A stretch of DNA of 64,000 nt, from NCBI GenBank assembly GCA_943735955.1, contig OX030968.1:434501-498500 (forward strand). Direction: 5' to 3'. The notes under the pieces were generated by a model, which saw only the letters and a list, made by a program, of their open reading frames with translations, had not been told where the DNA came from and searched no databases. The DNA comes from Piscicola geometra. Its lineage: Eukaryota; Annelida; Clitellata; Hirudinida; Piscicolidae. The position numbers and the translations under genes were made by a program. This document shows, one piece after another, positions 22,196 through 34,016 of this stretch (position 1 is the first letter of the stretch; every line of letters begins with the position of its first letter).

Positions 22196-22922
22196 AGCTG
22201 CCATCTTGGCAGCCGCTTTAACCGTAATGATTTTGTTAAATAGTTTGTCTTCTTATCTAATAATTTAGTTTTTTTTTTAATTTCAAATAATTATAGTAAT
22301 CATAATTTATATCTTTTTTTGTTTTCTGGTTTTAAATTTATCTTGCTCTCGGAATTAAAATCTTCAACCAATAACTGTCTAACGGACTACAATAAAAACT
22401 TATTTTAAAAGGAAGAAGTGCCAAGGCCTCAAATTGAGCACTAATGCACAGTTTGCAAGAACCCACTGGCTACCTACTGCACAAGGCAGATGAGCTCTGC
22501 AGATGAAGGACAGACTGTTAGAACGAATCTTCAATACATGACTGTGTTTATGAAGAAGTGCCAGGGCCTCAATTTGAACACCAGTGCACAGCTTGCAAGC
22601 ACCCACTGGCTACTTACTTCACAAGGCAAATGAGCTCTGCAGATGAAGGACAGACTGTCAGAACGAATCTTCTACACATGACTGTTTATGTCTATTATCT
22701 ATTGAAAACTGACGTATTAGACAATTATTACCTTACTTAGATGACCCTTCTTTAACGATGTCCATATATTTAAAACTCATCACCTCCTTATTTAACTACT
22801 TCTATATCATTATTTACTTTTCGTACGGATCTGAAGACATATCTGTTTAACAAATTCATTTACCAGCGCTCTTGAATTTGAGGAAAGAGCGCTATAGAAA
22901 TTGATTTGATTGATTGATTGAT
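22196..22922 (+). mobile_element. Nested repeat carrying two RPA12-like zinc-ribbon fragments
   Basis: This segment recurs in reverse orientation in the unit 3 copy (47176-47925). It holds a tandem pair (about 22412-22550 and 22552-22685) reading CTACKHP... with TRQMSSADEGQT. That is the signature of the C-terminal zinc ribbon of the RNA polymerase I subunit RPA12 (TFIIS-type). After DEGQT a one-base shift is needed to reach FYT, and the first unit has a stop, so these are pseudogene fragments. The right part ends in a stem-loop-like AAGAGCGCTATAG motif and (GATT)n. Confidence 0.6.
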
Positions 22923-23049
22923 TGTAACTGAAAAAGTATATTAACTGAAAAATATGATTCAGTTAACTGTAAATTTAACTGTAACTGTAATTCAATGCAT
23001 AACTGTAACTGAAATAGAAACTGAAAAATAAGAATACTAACTGAATAGT

Positions 23050-23294
<245 letters not shown>

Positions 23295-24289
23295 CTAATG
23301 ATTTGTATAGCGCCCTTTACTAAGTGAACAAAAGCGCTCTTCAAATAAATTTGTTAACTAAAACGGTTTTTAGACCACTACCAATATATGTATATATATA
23401 TATCAATTCAAATATAAAAAAACAAACAATCAACCTCAATAATCCAACTTCACCCACACCACCATGAAAATCATCGCCAAAAAATCACTATCACCACCAA
23501 AAAAAAGTGAATCATCACTACAGTACCAACACTCATACCACACCACAATCATCACCACTACATCATCCTCAAAACCATAAAACACAATCATCATTCTTCT
23601 CAATTTTCTGTCTTGCCACTGGTGCCGAGTGTGCAATAGAGGGTGAAGGAGAAGTCTTTGCCAACGCTGGAACTGCTGCTGCTATGGAAGGATTTCTCCT
23701 TTATGTCACTTGATTCTTGATTCCCTGCGGCCATTTTGGTCTGCTGCGGCCATTCCTTGACAGATTCAAAAGAACCAGCATTCGCACTAAAAACATTCTA
23801 ATTAAGTAAATTTAATTTTTATTTAGACTTAAGATTCTAAAATTTTAATATATTAAACCCAAAACCGTTTATTCTACAAATTTATTTGAGCGGCTGCCAA
23901 AACGGCAGCCGCTAACCAAAGATCCAAAGATAGTAACTAAAAAATATCTATTTAAAAAATGGAAAGCGTTGAATTAATCAAATCTTTATGAAATGTTTAA
24001 AGTGAATAGCGGAAGAAAATGCCATACGGGCCTATTTTATTTACGAAGCTTCATGCGACAAAACTTTTTTGTCATAAAAGTGAATGTCAGGTTTCAGAAG
24101 AGGATGATAATTATAAGGAGAAAGTTACCAGGTAACACACTGTAGTTGATAATTATTTATGTATTTACATTTTTAAATATTATTTATCAAGTAATGAGCA
24201 TAATTTATAATCCATTTAAATAATTTCAATTAAACAGTTGTAAATATATGCTATTTCTATCATTTAGGTTCAGAGAAAATGATTTCTTT

Positions 24290-24640
24290 GATTTAAGATT
24301 ATAAGAACAATGTAGAAGATCGAATTCGTGAAGATCTTCAAACTGGACATCGCTTTGTCATTAGCATGGATTGCTGGACTAAGAAGGGTCATACACTTTC
24401 ATGTCTCGGGATCTCAGCACCCTTTTACAATCCATCAATGCGTCGTGCAATTCAGGTCCTGCAAAATGTTTATTCTGTGTCTCACCCACATACAGGAGAA
24501 ATGTTAGCACTTAAATTATTGAGTACCCTAGATTATTAGCTTCTTTTGCGCAAGACATTGTTTCAGCTCCCGCTTCACAAGCGTATGTGGATAGGGTGTT
24601 TCAAGTGTGCGGAGACCTAATTGCAGGGGAAAAAATCGCT
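24290..24640 (+). pseudogene. hAT transposase fragment, family 3
   Basis: Reads ...VEDRIREDLQTGH, then MDCWTKKG, LGISAPFYNPSMRRAI and HPHTGEMLALKLL. This is the ZBED-like hAT region around the first catalytic part. It is short, with a frame break upstream and a stop at about 24537, so it is inactive. Copies at 37544-37804 and 46548-46808 keep a slightly longer frame. Confidence 0.75.
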
Positions 24641-24957
24641 TCAGCAAAAATCTGAAATTGAAGATATATATGAAAATGAACAGCATATATTATGAATAAT
24701 ATATTTATATATCTTTTAAAGAACTTGACTTTTAAACATTAATTTGGGCTGTATTATAAATTAAAATTCATTTTTTTCCATCTTGATTAACTGTAAATGT
24801 AACTTAAAAAAATAACTGAAACTGAAATAGTAACTGAAAAATTAAAATTTGCATAACTGTAACTTGAATAGTAACTGAAAAATGAAATTTTTCATGACTG
24901 TAACTTAAACTGAAAAATCCGAACTGGAAAATCACTGGTATGCAGGCTGGTATGCCT

Positions 24958-24993
24958 TCATTTGCTAGCCTCGCACTTGTTGGTCTTCTTGGC
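24958..24993 (-). pseudogene. Ykt6-like last exon, CaaX box lost (unit 1)
   Basis: Acceptor CAG then AKKTNK, as in the intact exon at 61016. Then CEASK and a stop, because unrelated flanking DNA has replaced the C-S-L-L ending. Prenylation would not be possible. Confidence 0.6.
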
Positions 24994-25281
24994 CTGAAAT
25001 TTAAATTGATAAAGTAACCGTTTATTCAGTAATGGAAAGAGAATAATTGGAAAATTAAATTATATTAATAAGAATAATCAGATTACAATTATTTTAAAAA
25101 TAATAACAATAAATTTATAATAATGTTGCTTGAAGTAATAACAAAAGAATTCATATTAATAGTAGCAAAATATATCAAAATATTGACCTTCTAAATAGTA
25201 ACCGAAAAAATATAGAAATTAATGATTATTATTATTGAATTAATTATTCTAAATTGCTAATAAGTAGGAGGCAAAGGTCAC

Positions 25282-25312
25282 CGTGACATAGAAGCGATTC
25301 GAGGTTGCAGAA
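25282..25312 (-). pseudogene. Ykt6-like exon Y with 71-bp deletion (unit 1)
   Basis: Keeps both splice-site ends of exon Y but lacks 71 internal bases compared with 12030-12131 and 61268-61369. The loss shifts the frame and removes the zero-layer segment. Confidence 0.65.
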
Positions 25313-25800
25313 CTGGTGGGATGGTTGGTTTGGGATGGGATGGTTGGTTTGGGATGGGATGGTTGGCTTGGGATGGGATGGTTGGCTTGGAATGGGATGG
25401 TTGGCTTGGAATGGGATGGTTGGTTTGGCATGGGATGGTTGGCTTGGGATGGGATGGTTGGCTTGGGATGGGATGGTTGGTTTGGGATGGGATGGTTGGT
25501 TTGGGATGGGATGGTTGGCTTGGGATGGGATGGTTGGTTTGGGATGGGATGGTTGGCTTGGAATGAGATGGTTGGTTTGGGATGGGATGGTTGGCTTGGG
25601 ATGGGATGGTTGGTTTGGGATGGGATGGTTGGTTTGGGATGGGATGGTTGGTTTGGGATGGGATGGTTGGCTTGGGATGGGATGGTTGGTTTGGGATGGG
25701 ATGGTTGGCTTGGAATGGGGTGGTTGGCTTGGAATGGGATGGTTGGCTTGGGATGGGATGGTTGGCTTGGGATGGGATTGTTGGCTTTCAATGTGGTGGG
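25313..25800. repeat. 19-bp minisatellite in Ykt6-like intron (unit 1)
   Basis: TGGTTGGYTTGGGATGGGA units between exons X and Y on the minus strand. Trp/Gly- and Pro/Ser-rich frames are artefacts. Confidence 0.9.
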
Positions 25801-25880
25801 ATGGGATGAAGTGGGTGTGGTTGGGATAGGTGGTATATCTATATCTGAATCTAAATATCGAAGAAAAGCATAGAAAAGAC

Positions 25881-25946
25881 CATGATTTCCGTCGTTTCAT
25901 CCACGTCTTTTTGAAGCTTGATCAGAGCATCGGCCGCTGCCGGGTT
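25881..25946 (-). pseudogene. Ykt6-like exon X (unit 1)
   Basis: 22 codons from acceptor CATGAG to donor GTCTTT, beginning NPAAADALIKLQ and continuing KDVDETTEIM. It is the N-terminal half of the R-SNARE motif. Spliced in phase 0 to exon Y it reads DETTEIM then FCNLESLLER, the same spacing as Ykt6. The exon itself is intact, but its partner Y is deleted. Confidence 0.7.
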
Positions 25947-26076
25947 CTCATGTATATATGTGTGTATTTATACATAAGATATTGTTTCTATAAACTAATT
26001 AATTAAACCTTTTTTGTTTTATTTATAACAATTATGAACAAATAAATATCAAAGTATTTTTATTTATTTTTAAAAC

Positions 26077-26122
26077 CTGATATTTAATCAGGACTTGGTC
26101 AAGCTCTTTAGAGACGCTCAAG
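26077..26122 (-). pseudogene. Ykt6-like exon W, end of longin domain (unit 1)
   Basis: Minus strand reads LSVSKELDQVLIKYQ up to donor GTTTTA. Joined to exon X it gives KYQ-NPAAAD, matching the longin-SNARE junction of Ykt6 (RYQ-NP). The 5' boundary is uncertain (acceptor CCACCAG proposed). Earlier longin exons were not found upstream. Confidence 0.55.
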
Positions 26123-26136
26123 CTGGTGGAGAAGTG

Positions 26137-26872
26137 ACGTCAGAAAAATAAAAGAAATGATTGATTAATAATGTTGAGGTAATTAATTAATAATAAAACG
26201 ATAGTCAGTGCTGGCTACCCAGACGTAGTCATTAGTGTCTGTGGTTGTGGAGACAGCCAGACAGACAGCCAGACAGACAGACAGCCAGACAGTTCCAAGC
26301 CGCCAGAGTGACATGGCACCTGGTCAGGGAGGAGAAGAACAGCCCATTATTTCCCACTTGGTCCTACTTTGTCCTCTAAGCCTCGAGTGTTCTTAGAAAT
26401 TGAAAATGTTTCATTTCAAAAAGCATTTGTTTGTCAGTTAGAAGCGACGGACGCTCCAAAAGAGATTTCTTCTTGATCAATTGGCAGTAAGCTGAGACCA
26501 CAGAAAATCGAAGCATTTAAATAGCGTTAATTTATATAGCGCGTGATTAGAATATTTGCTGGATACACACGGGCGTGCATTTCGGGATGCATCCTTTTTG
26601 GATATCGCGATTCTTTAAGAAAAATGCATCAAACTGTCAACTGTCACCATTGACGTTTGCCACTCCTTCGTTTATCCCCGCACCAACTGTTAATAACTCG
26701 TTTATCCCCGCACCAACTATTAATAAGTCTGTGTGTATTTGGTACGTGTATAAAATAGAATAAATTGTATATATTTTGTACATGCTGTATTTTATATATG
26801 CAAGTATTTTATTTATGTGTTTGTGGCTATGTGTGTATCTTGTACATCACATGTTTGCTATGGAACTTGGTG
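26137..26872. other. Spacer upstream of LU gene C1
   Basis: Contains a CAGA repeat (about 26252-26292) and a tandem pair CGTTTATCCCCGCACCAACT (26668, 26700). Part of this stretch (about 26256-26715) reappears inverted at 56570-57047. No gene seen. Confidence 0.6.
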
Positions 26873-26902
26873 TATATAAGGAGTGGTGGGGTGCGGCTGT
26901 CA
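26873..26902 (+). promoter_or_regulatory. Core promoter of LU gene C1
   Basis: TATATAAGG at 26873 with initiator TGTCACC, A at 26902, 29 bp downstream. The arrangement is conserved at 40103-40132 and 51552-51581. Confidence 0.65.
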
Positions 26903-27130
26903 CCCCTCGACTAGCTGCCTTCAAAGACTCTTCCTCGAGGTTGCTTCAACGAGGCCTTTTGTTCGTTTATCCCCTCAAATAATTTGCGAACGACCTTCGA
27001 TTGCTCAGCCGTCTCACCGAACAGCTCAGACGTTTAAAACACTTTTAGCTCAGTTCTTAGCAGCCTATGCATCCCTGCCCCATTCATCCTACCACCTCCT
27101 CTCACCACTCCTTCACAAATCCCCTCCCAG

Positions 27131-30100
27131 ATGAACTCCTCAAGGACCCTTGTGAGCGCAGGCTTGGTGTTGCTGGCGATGTTCTGTGCGGCAGACGCGT
27201 TGAAGTGCTACCAGCGTCTTACTTGCGGTGTGAATGCGACCGTTCAAGAGTGCTCCGCAGAGGACAAGTCTTGCATGAAATCGAGCAGTAAAGTACTCGG
27301 TAAGTGGCTTGATTGGTCTAGGGCTTTGTGAGTGTGCTTTGTTTCTCAAAGCTGTTTTTGATCTTCAGAAAGAGGGGCTTCTCTTCCACATTTTGATAAA
27401 TTCAACTTGGTTTGGAAGTGCATTTTACCGCATTTAATTGGAGTAACTGTTTTTTCATTTAAACCCGCCTTATTCAATATGCGGGCATTCGGAATTCGTT
27501 CATTCACTGCTTGAAAGCGGACGTTTAACGTTATATATAGAAAAAAAATTTATACTTTAAATTCATGTATAAATATATATTTATTAGGAATATCACCCAC
27601 AATAGTATCTCCACTCCAGGTCGATGGCCTCTTCATTTTTATTTGCCAATATTTGAAAGCCTGAATTCCGAATGTCCGCATATCAAATCATCTTCGTAAA
27701 CCTCATTCACATCTTCTCAATCAAGTGTTCTTATTCAGCTCCCTTCACCACCACCACTAAACCTCGACACCACAACCACTACCACTAAACCTTCACATCG
27801 CAGCCACACTACTGCACCACCATCTCTACATCACCACATCACAACTACCACCTCTACACCACATCTACACCACCTCTACACCACCTTCACACCACAGGAG
27901 TGGAAGCATGTTTCAGTGGCTGTGATACACAGGATTCAGACAAGTGTCAGTCAGGCAGTGTAGGCGGCGTAGAAGGCACAGTGTGCTTCTGCAAGAGTAA
28001 GTAGTTGTCGTTGTTGCTGTCAATCTAGTTGTCGTTGTTGCTGTCAATCTTGTTGTCGTTGTTGCTGTCAATCTTGTTGTCGTTGTTGCTGTCAATCTTG
28101 TTGTCGTTGTTGCTGTCAATCTTGTTGTCGTTGTTGCTGTCAATCTTGTTGTCGTTGTTGCTGTCAATCTTGTTGTCGTTGTTGCTGTCAATCTTGTTGT
28201 CGTTGTTGCTGTCAATTTTGTTGTCGTTGTTGCTGTCAATCTTGTTGTCGTTGTTGCTGTCAATCTTGTTGTCGTTGTTGCTGTCAATCTTGTTGTCGTT
28301 GTTGCTGACAATCTAGTTATCGTTGTTGCTGTCAATTTTGTTGTCGTTGTTGCTGTCAATCTTGTTGTCGTTGTTGTTGTCAATCTTGTTGTCGTTGTTG
28401 CTGTCAATCTTGTTGTCGTTGTTGCTGTCAATCTTGTTGTCGTTGTTGCTGACAATCTAGTTATCGTTGTTGCTGTCAATTTTGTTGTCGTTGTTGCTGT
28501 CAATCTAGTTGTCGTTGTTGCTGTCAATCTAGTTGTCGTTGTTGCTGTCAATCTAGTTATCGTTGTTGCTGTCAATCTAGTTGTCGTTGTTGTTGTCAAT
28601 CTTGTTGTCGTTGTTGCTGTCAATCTTGTTGTCGTTGTTGTTGTCAATCTTGTTGTCGTTGTTGCTGTCAATCTTGTTGTCGTTGTTGCTGTCAATCTTG
28701 TTGTCGTTGTTGCTGTCAATCTTGTTGTCGTTGTTGCTGTCAATTTTGTTGTCGTTGTTGCTGTCAATCTTGTTGTCGTTGTTGTTGTCAATCTTGTTGT
28801 CGTTGTTGCTGTCAATCTTGTTGTCGTTGTTGCTGTCAATCTTGTTGTCGTTGTTGTTGTCAATCTTGTTGTCGTTGTTGCTGTCAATCTTGTTGTCGTT
28901 GTTGCTGTCAATCTAGTTGTCGTTGTTGCTGTCAATCTAGTTATCGTTGTTGCTGTCAATCTTGTTGTCGTTGTTGCTGTCAATTTTGTTGTCGTTGTTG
29001 CTGTCAATCTTGTTGTCGTTGTTGCTGTCAATCTAGTTATCGTTGTTGCTGTCAATCTTGTTGTCGTTGTTGCTGTCAATTTTGTTGTCGTTGTTGCTGT
29101 CAATCTTGTTGTCGTTGTTGCTGTCAATCTTGTTGTCGTTGTTGTTGTCAATCTTGTTGTCGTTGTTGCTGTCAATCTTGTTGTCGTTGTTGCTGTCAAT
29201 CTTGTTGTCGTTGTTGTTGTCAATCTTGTTGTCGTTGTTGCTGTCAATCTTGTTGTCGTTGTTGCTGTCAATCTTGTTGTCGTTGTTGCTGTCAATCTTG
29301 TTGTCGTTGTTGCTGTCAATCTTGTTGTCGTTGTTGCTGTCAATCTTGTTGTCGTTGTTGCTGTCAATCTTGTTGTCGTTGTTGCTGTCAATCTTGTTGT
29401 CGTTGTTGTTGTCAATCTTGTTGTCGTTGTTGCTGTCAATCTTGTTGTCGTTGTTGCTGTCAATCTTGTTGTCGTTGTTGTTGTCAATCTTGTTGTCGTT
29501 GTTGTTGTCAATCTTGTTGTCGTTGTTGCTGTCAATCTTGTTGTCGTTGTTGCTGTCAATCTTGTTGTCGTTGTTGTTGTCAATCTTGTTGTCGTTGTTG
29601 CTGTCAATTTTGTTGTCGTTGTTGCTGTCAATCTTGTTGTCGTTGTTGCTGTCAATCTTGTTGTCGTTGTTGCTGTCAATCTTGTTGTCGTTGTTGCTGT
29701 CAGTCTTGTTGTCGTTGTTGTTGTCAATCTTGTTGTCGTTGTTGCTGTCAATCTTGTTGTCGTTGTTGCTGTCAATCTTGTTGTCGTTGTTGCTGTCAAT
29801 CTTGTTGTCGTTGTTGCTGTCAATTTTGTTGTCGTTGTTGCTGTCAATCTTGTTGTCGTTGTTGCTGTCAATCTTGTTGTCGTTGTTGCTGTCAATCTTG
29901 TTGTCGTTGTTGCTGTCAATCTTGTTGTCGTTGTTGCTGTCAATCTTGTTGTCGTTGTTGCTGTCAATTTTGTTGTCGTTGTTGCTGTCAATCTTGTTGT
30001 CGTTGTTGCTGTCAATCTTGTTGTCGTTGTTGCTGTCAATCTTGTTGTCGTTGTTGCTGTCAATCTAGTTGTCGTTGTTGCTGTCAATTTTGTTGTCGTT

Positions 30101-32915
30101 GTTGCTGTCAATCTTGTTGTCGTTGTTGCTGTCAATCTTGTTGTCGTTGTTGCTGTCAATCTTGTTGTCGTTGTTGTTGTCAATCTTGTTGTCGTTGTTG
30201 CTGTCAATTTTGTTGTCGTTGTTGCTGTCAATCTTGTTGTCGTTGTTGCTGTCAATTTTGTTGTCGTTGTTGCTGTCAATCTTGTTGTCGTTGTTGTTGT
30301 CAATCTTGTTGTCGTTGTTGCTGTCAATCTTGTTGTCGTTGTTGCTGTCAATTTTGTTGTCGTTGTTGCTGTCAATCTTGTTGTCGTTGTTGTTGTCAAT
30401 CTTGTTGTCGTTGTTGCTGTCAATCTTGTTGTCGTTGTTGCTGTCAATCTTGTTGTCGTTGTTGTTGTCAATCTTGTTGTCGTTGTTGCTGTCAATTTTG
30501 TTGTCGTTGTTGCTGTCAATCTTGTTGTCGTTGTTGTTGTCAATCTTGTTGTCGTTGTTGCTGTCAATCTTGTTGTCGTTGTTGCTGTCAATCTAGTTGT
30601 CGTTGTTGCTGTCAATTTTGTTGTCGTTGTTGCTGTCAATCTTGTTGTCGTTGTTGCTGTCAATCTTGTTGTCGTTGTTGTTGTCAATCTTGTTGTCGTT
30701 GTTGCTGTCAATCTTGTTGTCGTTGTTGCTGTCAATCTTGTTGTCGTTGTTGCTGTCAATCTAGTTGTCGTTGTTGCTGTCAATTTTGTTGTCGTTGTTG
30801 CTGTCAATCTTGTTGTCGTTGTTGCTGTCAATCTTGTTGTCGTTGTTGTTGTCAATCTTGTTGTCGTTGTTGCTGTCAACCTTGTTGTCGTTGTTGCTGT
30901 CAATCTTGTTGTCGTTGTTGCTGTCAATCTTGTTGTCGTTGTTGTTGTCAATCTTGTTGTCGTTGTTGCTGTCAATCTTGTTGTCGTTGTTGCTGACAAT
31001 CTAGTTATCGTTGTTGCTGTCAATCTTGTTGTCGTTGTTGCTGTCAATCTAGTTGTCGTTGTTGCTGTCAATCTTGTTGTCGTTGTTGCTGTCAATTTTG
31101 TTGTCGTTGTTGCTGTCAATTTTGTTGTCGTTGTTGCTGACAATCTAGTTATCGTTGTTGCTGTCAATCTTGTTGTCGTTGTTGCTGTCAATCTTGTTGT
31201 CGTTGTTGCTGTCAATCTTGTTGTCGTTGTTGCTGTCAATCTTGTTGTCGTTGTTGTTGTCAATCTTGTTGTCGTTGTTGTTGTCAATCTTGTTGTCGTT
31301 GTTGTTGTCAATCTTGTTGTCGTTGTTGCTGTCAATCTTGTTGTCGTTGTTGCTGTCAATCTTGTTGTCGTTGTTGCTGTCAATTTTGTTGTCGTTGTTG
31401 CTGTCAATCTAGTTGTCGTTGTTGTTGTCAATCTTGTTGTCGTTGTTGTTGTCAATCTTGTTGTCGTTGTTGTTGTCAATCTTGTTGTCGTTGTTGCTGT
31501 CAATCTTGTTGTCGTTGTTGTTGTCAATTTTGTTGTCGTTGTTGCTGTCAATCTTGTTGTCGTTGTTGCTGTCAATCTTGTTGTCGTTGTTGCTGTCAAT
31601 CTAGTTGTCGTTGTTGCTGTCAATCTTGTTGTCGTTGTTGCTGTCAATCTTGTTATCGTTGTTGCTGTCAATCTTGTTGTCGTTGTTGCTGTCAATCTTG
31701 TTGTCGTTGTTGTTGTCAATCTTGTTGTCGTTGTTGTTGTCAATCTTGTTGTCGTTGTTGCTGTCAATCTTGTTATCGTTGTTGCTGTCAATCTTGTTGT
31801 CGTTGTTGCTGTCAATCTTGTTGTCGTTGTTGCTGTCAATCTAGTTGTCGTTGTTGCTGTCAATCTTGTTGTCGTTGTTGCTGTCAATCTTGTTATCGTT
31901 GTTGCTGTCAATCTTGTTGTCGTTGTTGCTGTCAATCTTGTTGTCGTTGTTGTTGTCAATCTAGTTGTCGTTGTTGCTGTCAATCTTGTTGTCGTTGTTG
32001 CTGTCAATTTTGTTGTCGTTGTTGCTGTCAATCTTGTTGTCGTTGTTGCTGTCAATTTTGTTGTCGTTGTTGCTGTCAATCTAGTTGTCGTTGTTGCTGT
32101 CAATCTTGTTGTCGTTGTTGCTGTCAATCTTGTTGTCGTTGTTGCTGTCAATTTTGTTGTCGTTGTTGCTGTCAATCTAGTTGTCGTTGTTGCTGTCAAT
32201 CTTGTTGTCGTTGTTGCTGTCAATTTTGTTGTCGTTGTTGCTGTCAATCTAGTTGTCGTTGTTGCTGTCAATCTTGTTGTCGTTGTTGCTGTCAATCTTG
32301 TTGTCGTTGTTGTTGTCAATCTTGTTGTCGTTGTTGCTGTCAATCTTGTTGTCGTTGTTGCTGTCAATCTTGTTGTCGTTGTTGCTGTCAATCTTGTTGT
32401 CGTTGTTGCTGTCAATCTTGTTGTCGTTGTTGCTGTCAATCTTGTTGTCGTTGTTGCTGTCAATTTTGTTGTCGTTGTTGCTGTCAATCTTGTTGTCGTT
32501 GTTGCTGTCAATCTTGTTGTCGTTGTTGTTGTCAATCTTGTTGTCGTTGTTGTTGTCAATCTTGTTGTCGTTGTTGTTGTCAATCTTGTTGACGTTGTTG
32601 CTGTCAATCTTGTTGTCGTTGTTGCTGTCAATCTTGTTGTCGTTGTTGCTGTCAATCTTGTTGTCGATGTCGTAACAACATTTTGGGGAAGTTGCGGGGG
32701 TTGCAGCTGTTGCAGTGTTGTGTGTACCTGCTTTGATTGGGTCCAGGCATTCTTTTTGCGCTTCCTCACGCATCAATCTCAGTTATCCACTGAACTACCC
32801 TGCTTACATGTTCATCCCCACCACAGCCGACCTCTGCAACAGCAGTGTCTCAACCACCGCTTCTGTCGCTGCTGTGGTCGCTGCAGTCATGGCTGCCTTT
32901 TTCATGGGTGGATGA
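27131..32915 (+). CDS. GPI-anchored Ly6/uPAR-like protein, type C, copy C1
   Basis: Exons 27131-27299, 27898-27996 and 32827-32915 give 118 codons plus stop in phase 1. The signal peptide is identical in sequence to type A. The domain starts LKCYQRLTC and also has ten cysteines, but differently placed: the second Cys of type A is absent and an extra pair member appears in ACFSGC. Exon 2 ends VCFCK, exon 3 opens DLCNSS and goes straight into the SVSTTASVAAVV GPI-type tail, so there is no Thr stalk. Intron 2 is 4.8 kb, almost all a 24-bp minisatellite. AATAAA lies 100 bp after the stop. Confidence 0.83.
28004..32666. repeat. 24-bp minisatellite, about 194 units, intron 2 of C1
   Basis: Unit built on GTTGTCGTTGTTGCTGTC plus AATCTT. 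It is divisible by three, so it stays open in several frames on both strands, including a 1618-codon Thr-rich minus frame that is not a gene. Homologous arrays hold about 16 units at 41234 and four at 55387. Confidence 0.95.
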
Positions 32916-33014
32916 GATGCGCATGAATGGTGGAGAGTGCTTTAAATCTATTTCTAATTGCAAACCTCAAAACATTCATGGGCTTTTAAAGCTCTAGCGC
33001 GTTCACACCACTTC

Positions 33015-33020
33015 AATAAA
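33015..33020 (+). terminator. Poly(A) signal of C1
   Basis: AATAAA 100 bp after the stop codon. Conserved at 41973-41978; AACAAA in C3, which has another AATAAA at 55881. Confidence 0.6.
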
Positions 33021-33647
33021 CATTCAGAATTACTTTGAATTAATTGTTTTCTTGACAATAAAAAACGTTTTCATGACTTTGGAGTTTGCAGCAGAAATGA
33101 ATGGAAGCAGTCAGGAGAGCTTCCCAAGCTGAGCGAAGCAATCTGGCACACTCGTCAAAAAATGTTTTGAAATGTTTTTCGGCAATAAAAAAACTGATAA
33201 AAACAAAAAACACACGTGTAAATAAATTCCTGAATGCAAAAAAAGAATTAACTCGGAATAGCCTTGACTACGCAGTAAACACGTAGAAGAATAACAGCAC
33301 AAGATTGCCTCACATAACTCCGAGTACATAGGAAACGTCATGGAGACCCTCTTGTTTGTTTGCCTTCTTCCCTCCTCAACTGGTCTTCTCGCGCTTGTTA
33401 TTCGGAACTAAGTGGTTGTTGAGTCGATCTTTTGATTGAAAATGACTTTTTGAAGCATTTCAGAACTGTTAATAACGTTATAATGTTAGTTCAAATGAGT
33501 CATAAACAAATAAACCCTCAAAGCAACACGACTCCTTAAACTCCGACTGCCTTAACTCCGACGTGGATTCTTTTCGCACTTATCGACTCCTTCAGGCACA
33601 CTCGCCTCCACTTACCCACCCAAAAACACCCACAACTCCCCTCCCAG
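33021..33647. other. Spacer between C1 and the broken type C copy
   Basis: Unique AT-rich DNA without a recognisable gene. The last 80 bases are pyrimidine-rich 5' leader ending in CTCCCCTCCCAG. Confidence 0.5.
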
Positions 33648-33816
33648 ATGAACTCCTCAAGGACCCTTGTGAGCGCAGGCTTGGTGTTGCTGGCGATGTT
33701 CTGTGCGGCAGACGCGTTGAAGTGCTACCAAAGTATTTCTTGTGATGCGAATGCGACCGTTCAAGAGTGCTCTGCAAAGGACAAGTCTTGCATGAAATCG
33801 AGCAGTAAAGTACTCG
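33648..33816 (+). pseudogene. LU type C gene reduced to exon 1 (unit 1)
   Basis: Complete exon 1: signal peptide, then LKCYQSISCDANATVQ..., ending at donor GTAAGT in phase 1. About 200 bp of intron 1 follow, cut off by the MITE at 34017. Beyond that element lies upstream DNA of the next type A gene, so exons 2 and 3 are missing. The phase would allow splicing into exon 2 of A3 at 35950, giving a chimaera; that is speculation. Confidence 0.75.
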
Positions 33817-34016
33817 GTAAGTGGCTTGGTTGCTCCACACCACAACCCCTACCACTAAACCTTCACATCACAGCCACTACTTCACCACCACATCGCAGCC
33901 ACAACTAATGCACTACCATCTCCAAACCACCACATCACAACCATCATCTCTACACCACCTCTACACCACCACATCACAACCACATCACAACCATCATCTC
34001 TACACCACCTCTACAC

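Noticed and set aside
28004..32666. CRISPR-like array
   Set aside because: Repeats are contiguous with no unique spacers, in an intron of an animal gene. It is a minisatellite.
27913..32769. 1618-codon Thr-rich minus-strand open frame (RLTATTTT repeats)
   Set aside because: It is entirely a 24-bp minisatellite whose length is divisible by three. The homologous intron holds only 16 or 4 units, and the array lies inside an intron of C1.
33101..33341. Small frames in the C1-C2 spacers (61 and 76 codons)
   Set aside because: No homology or splice context; they are preserved between units only because the whole segment is duplicated.
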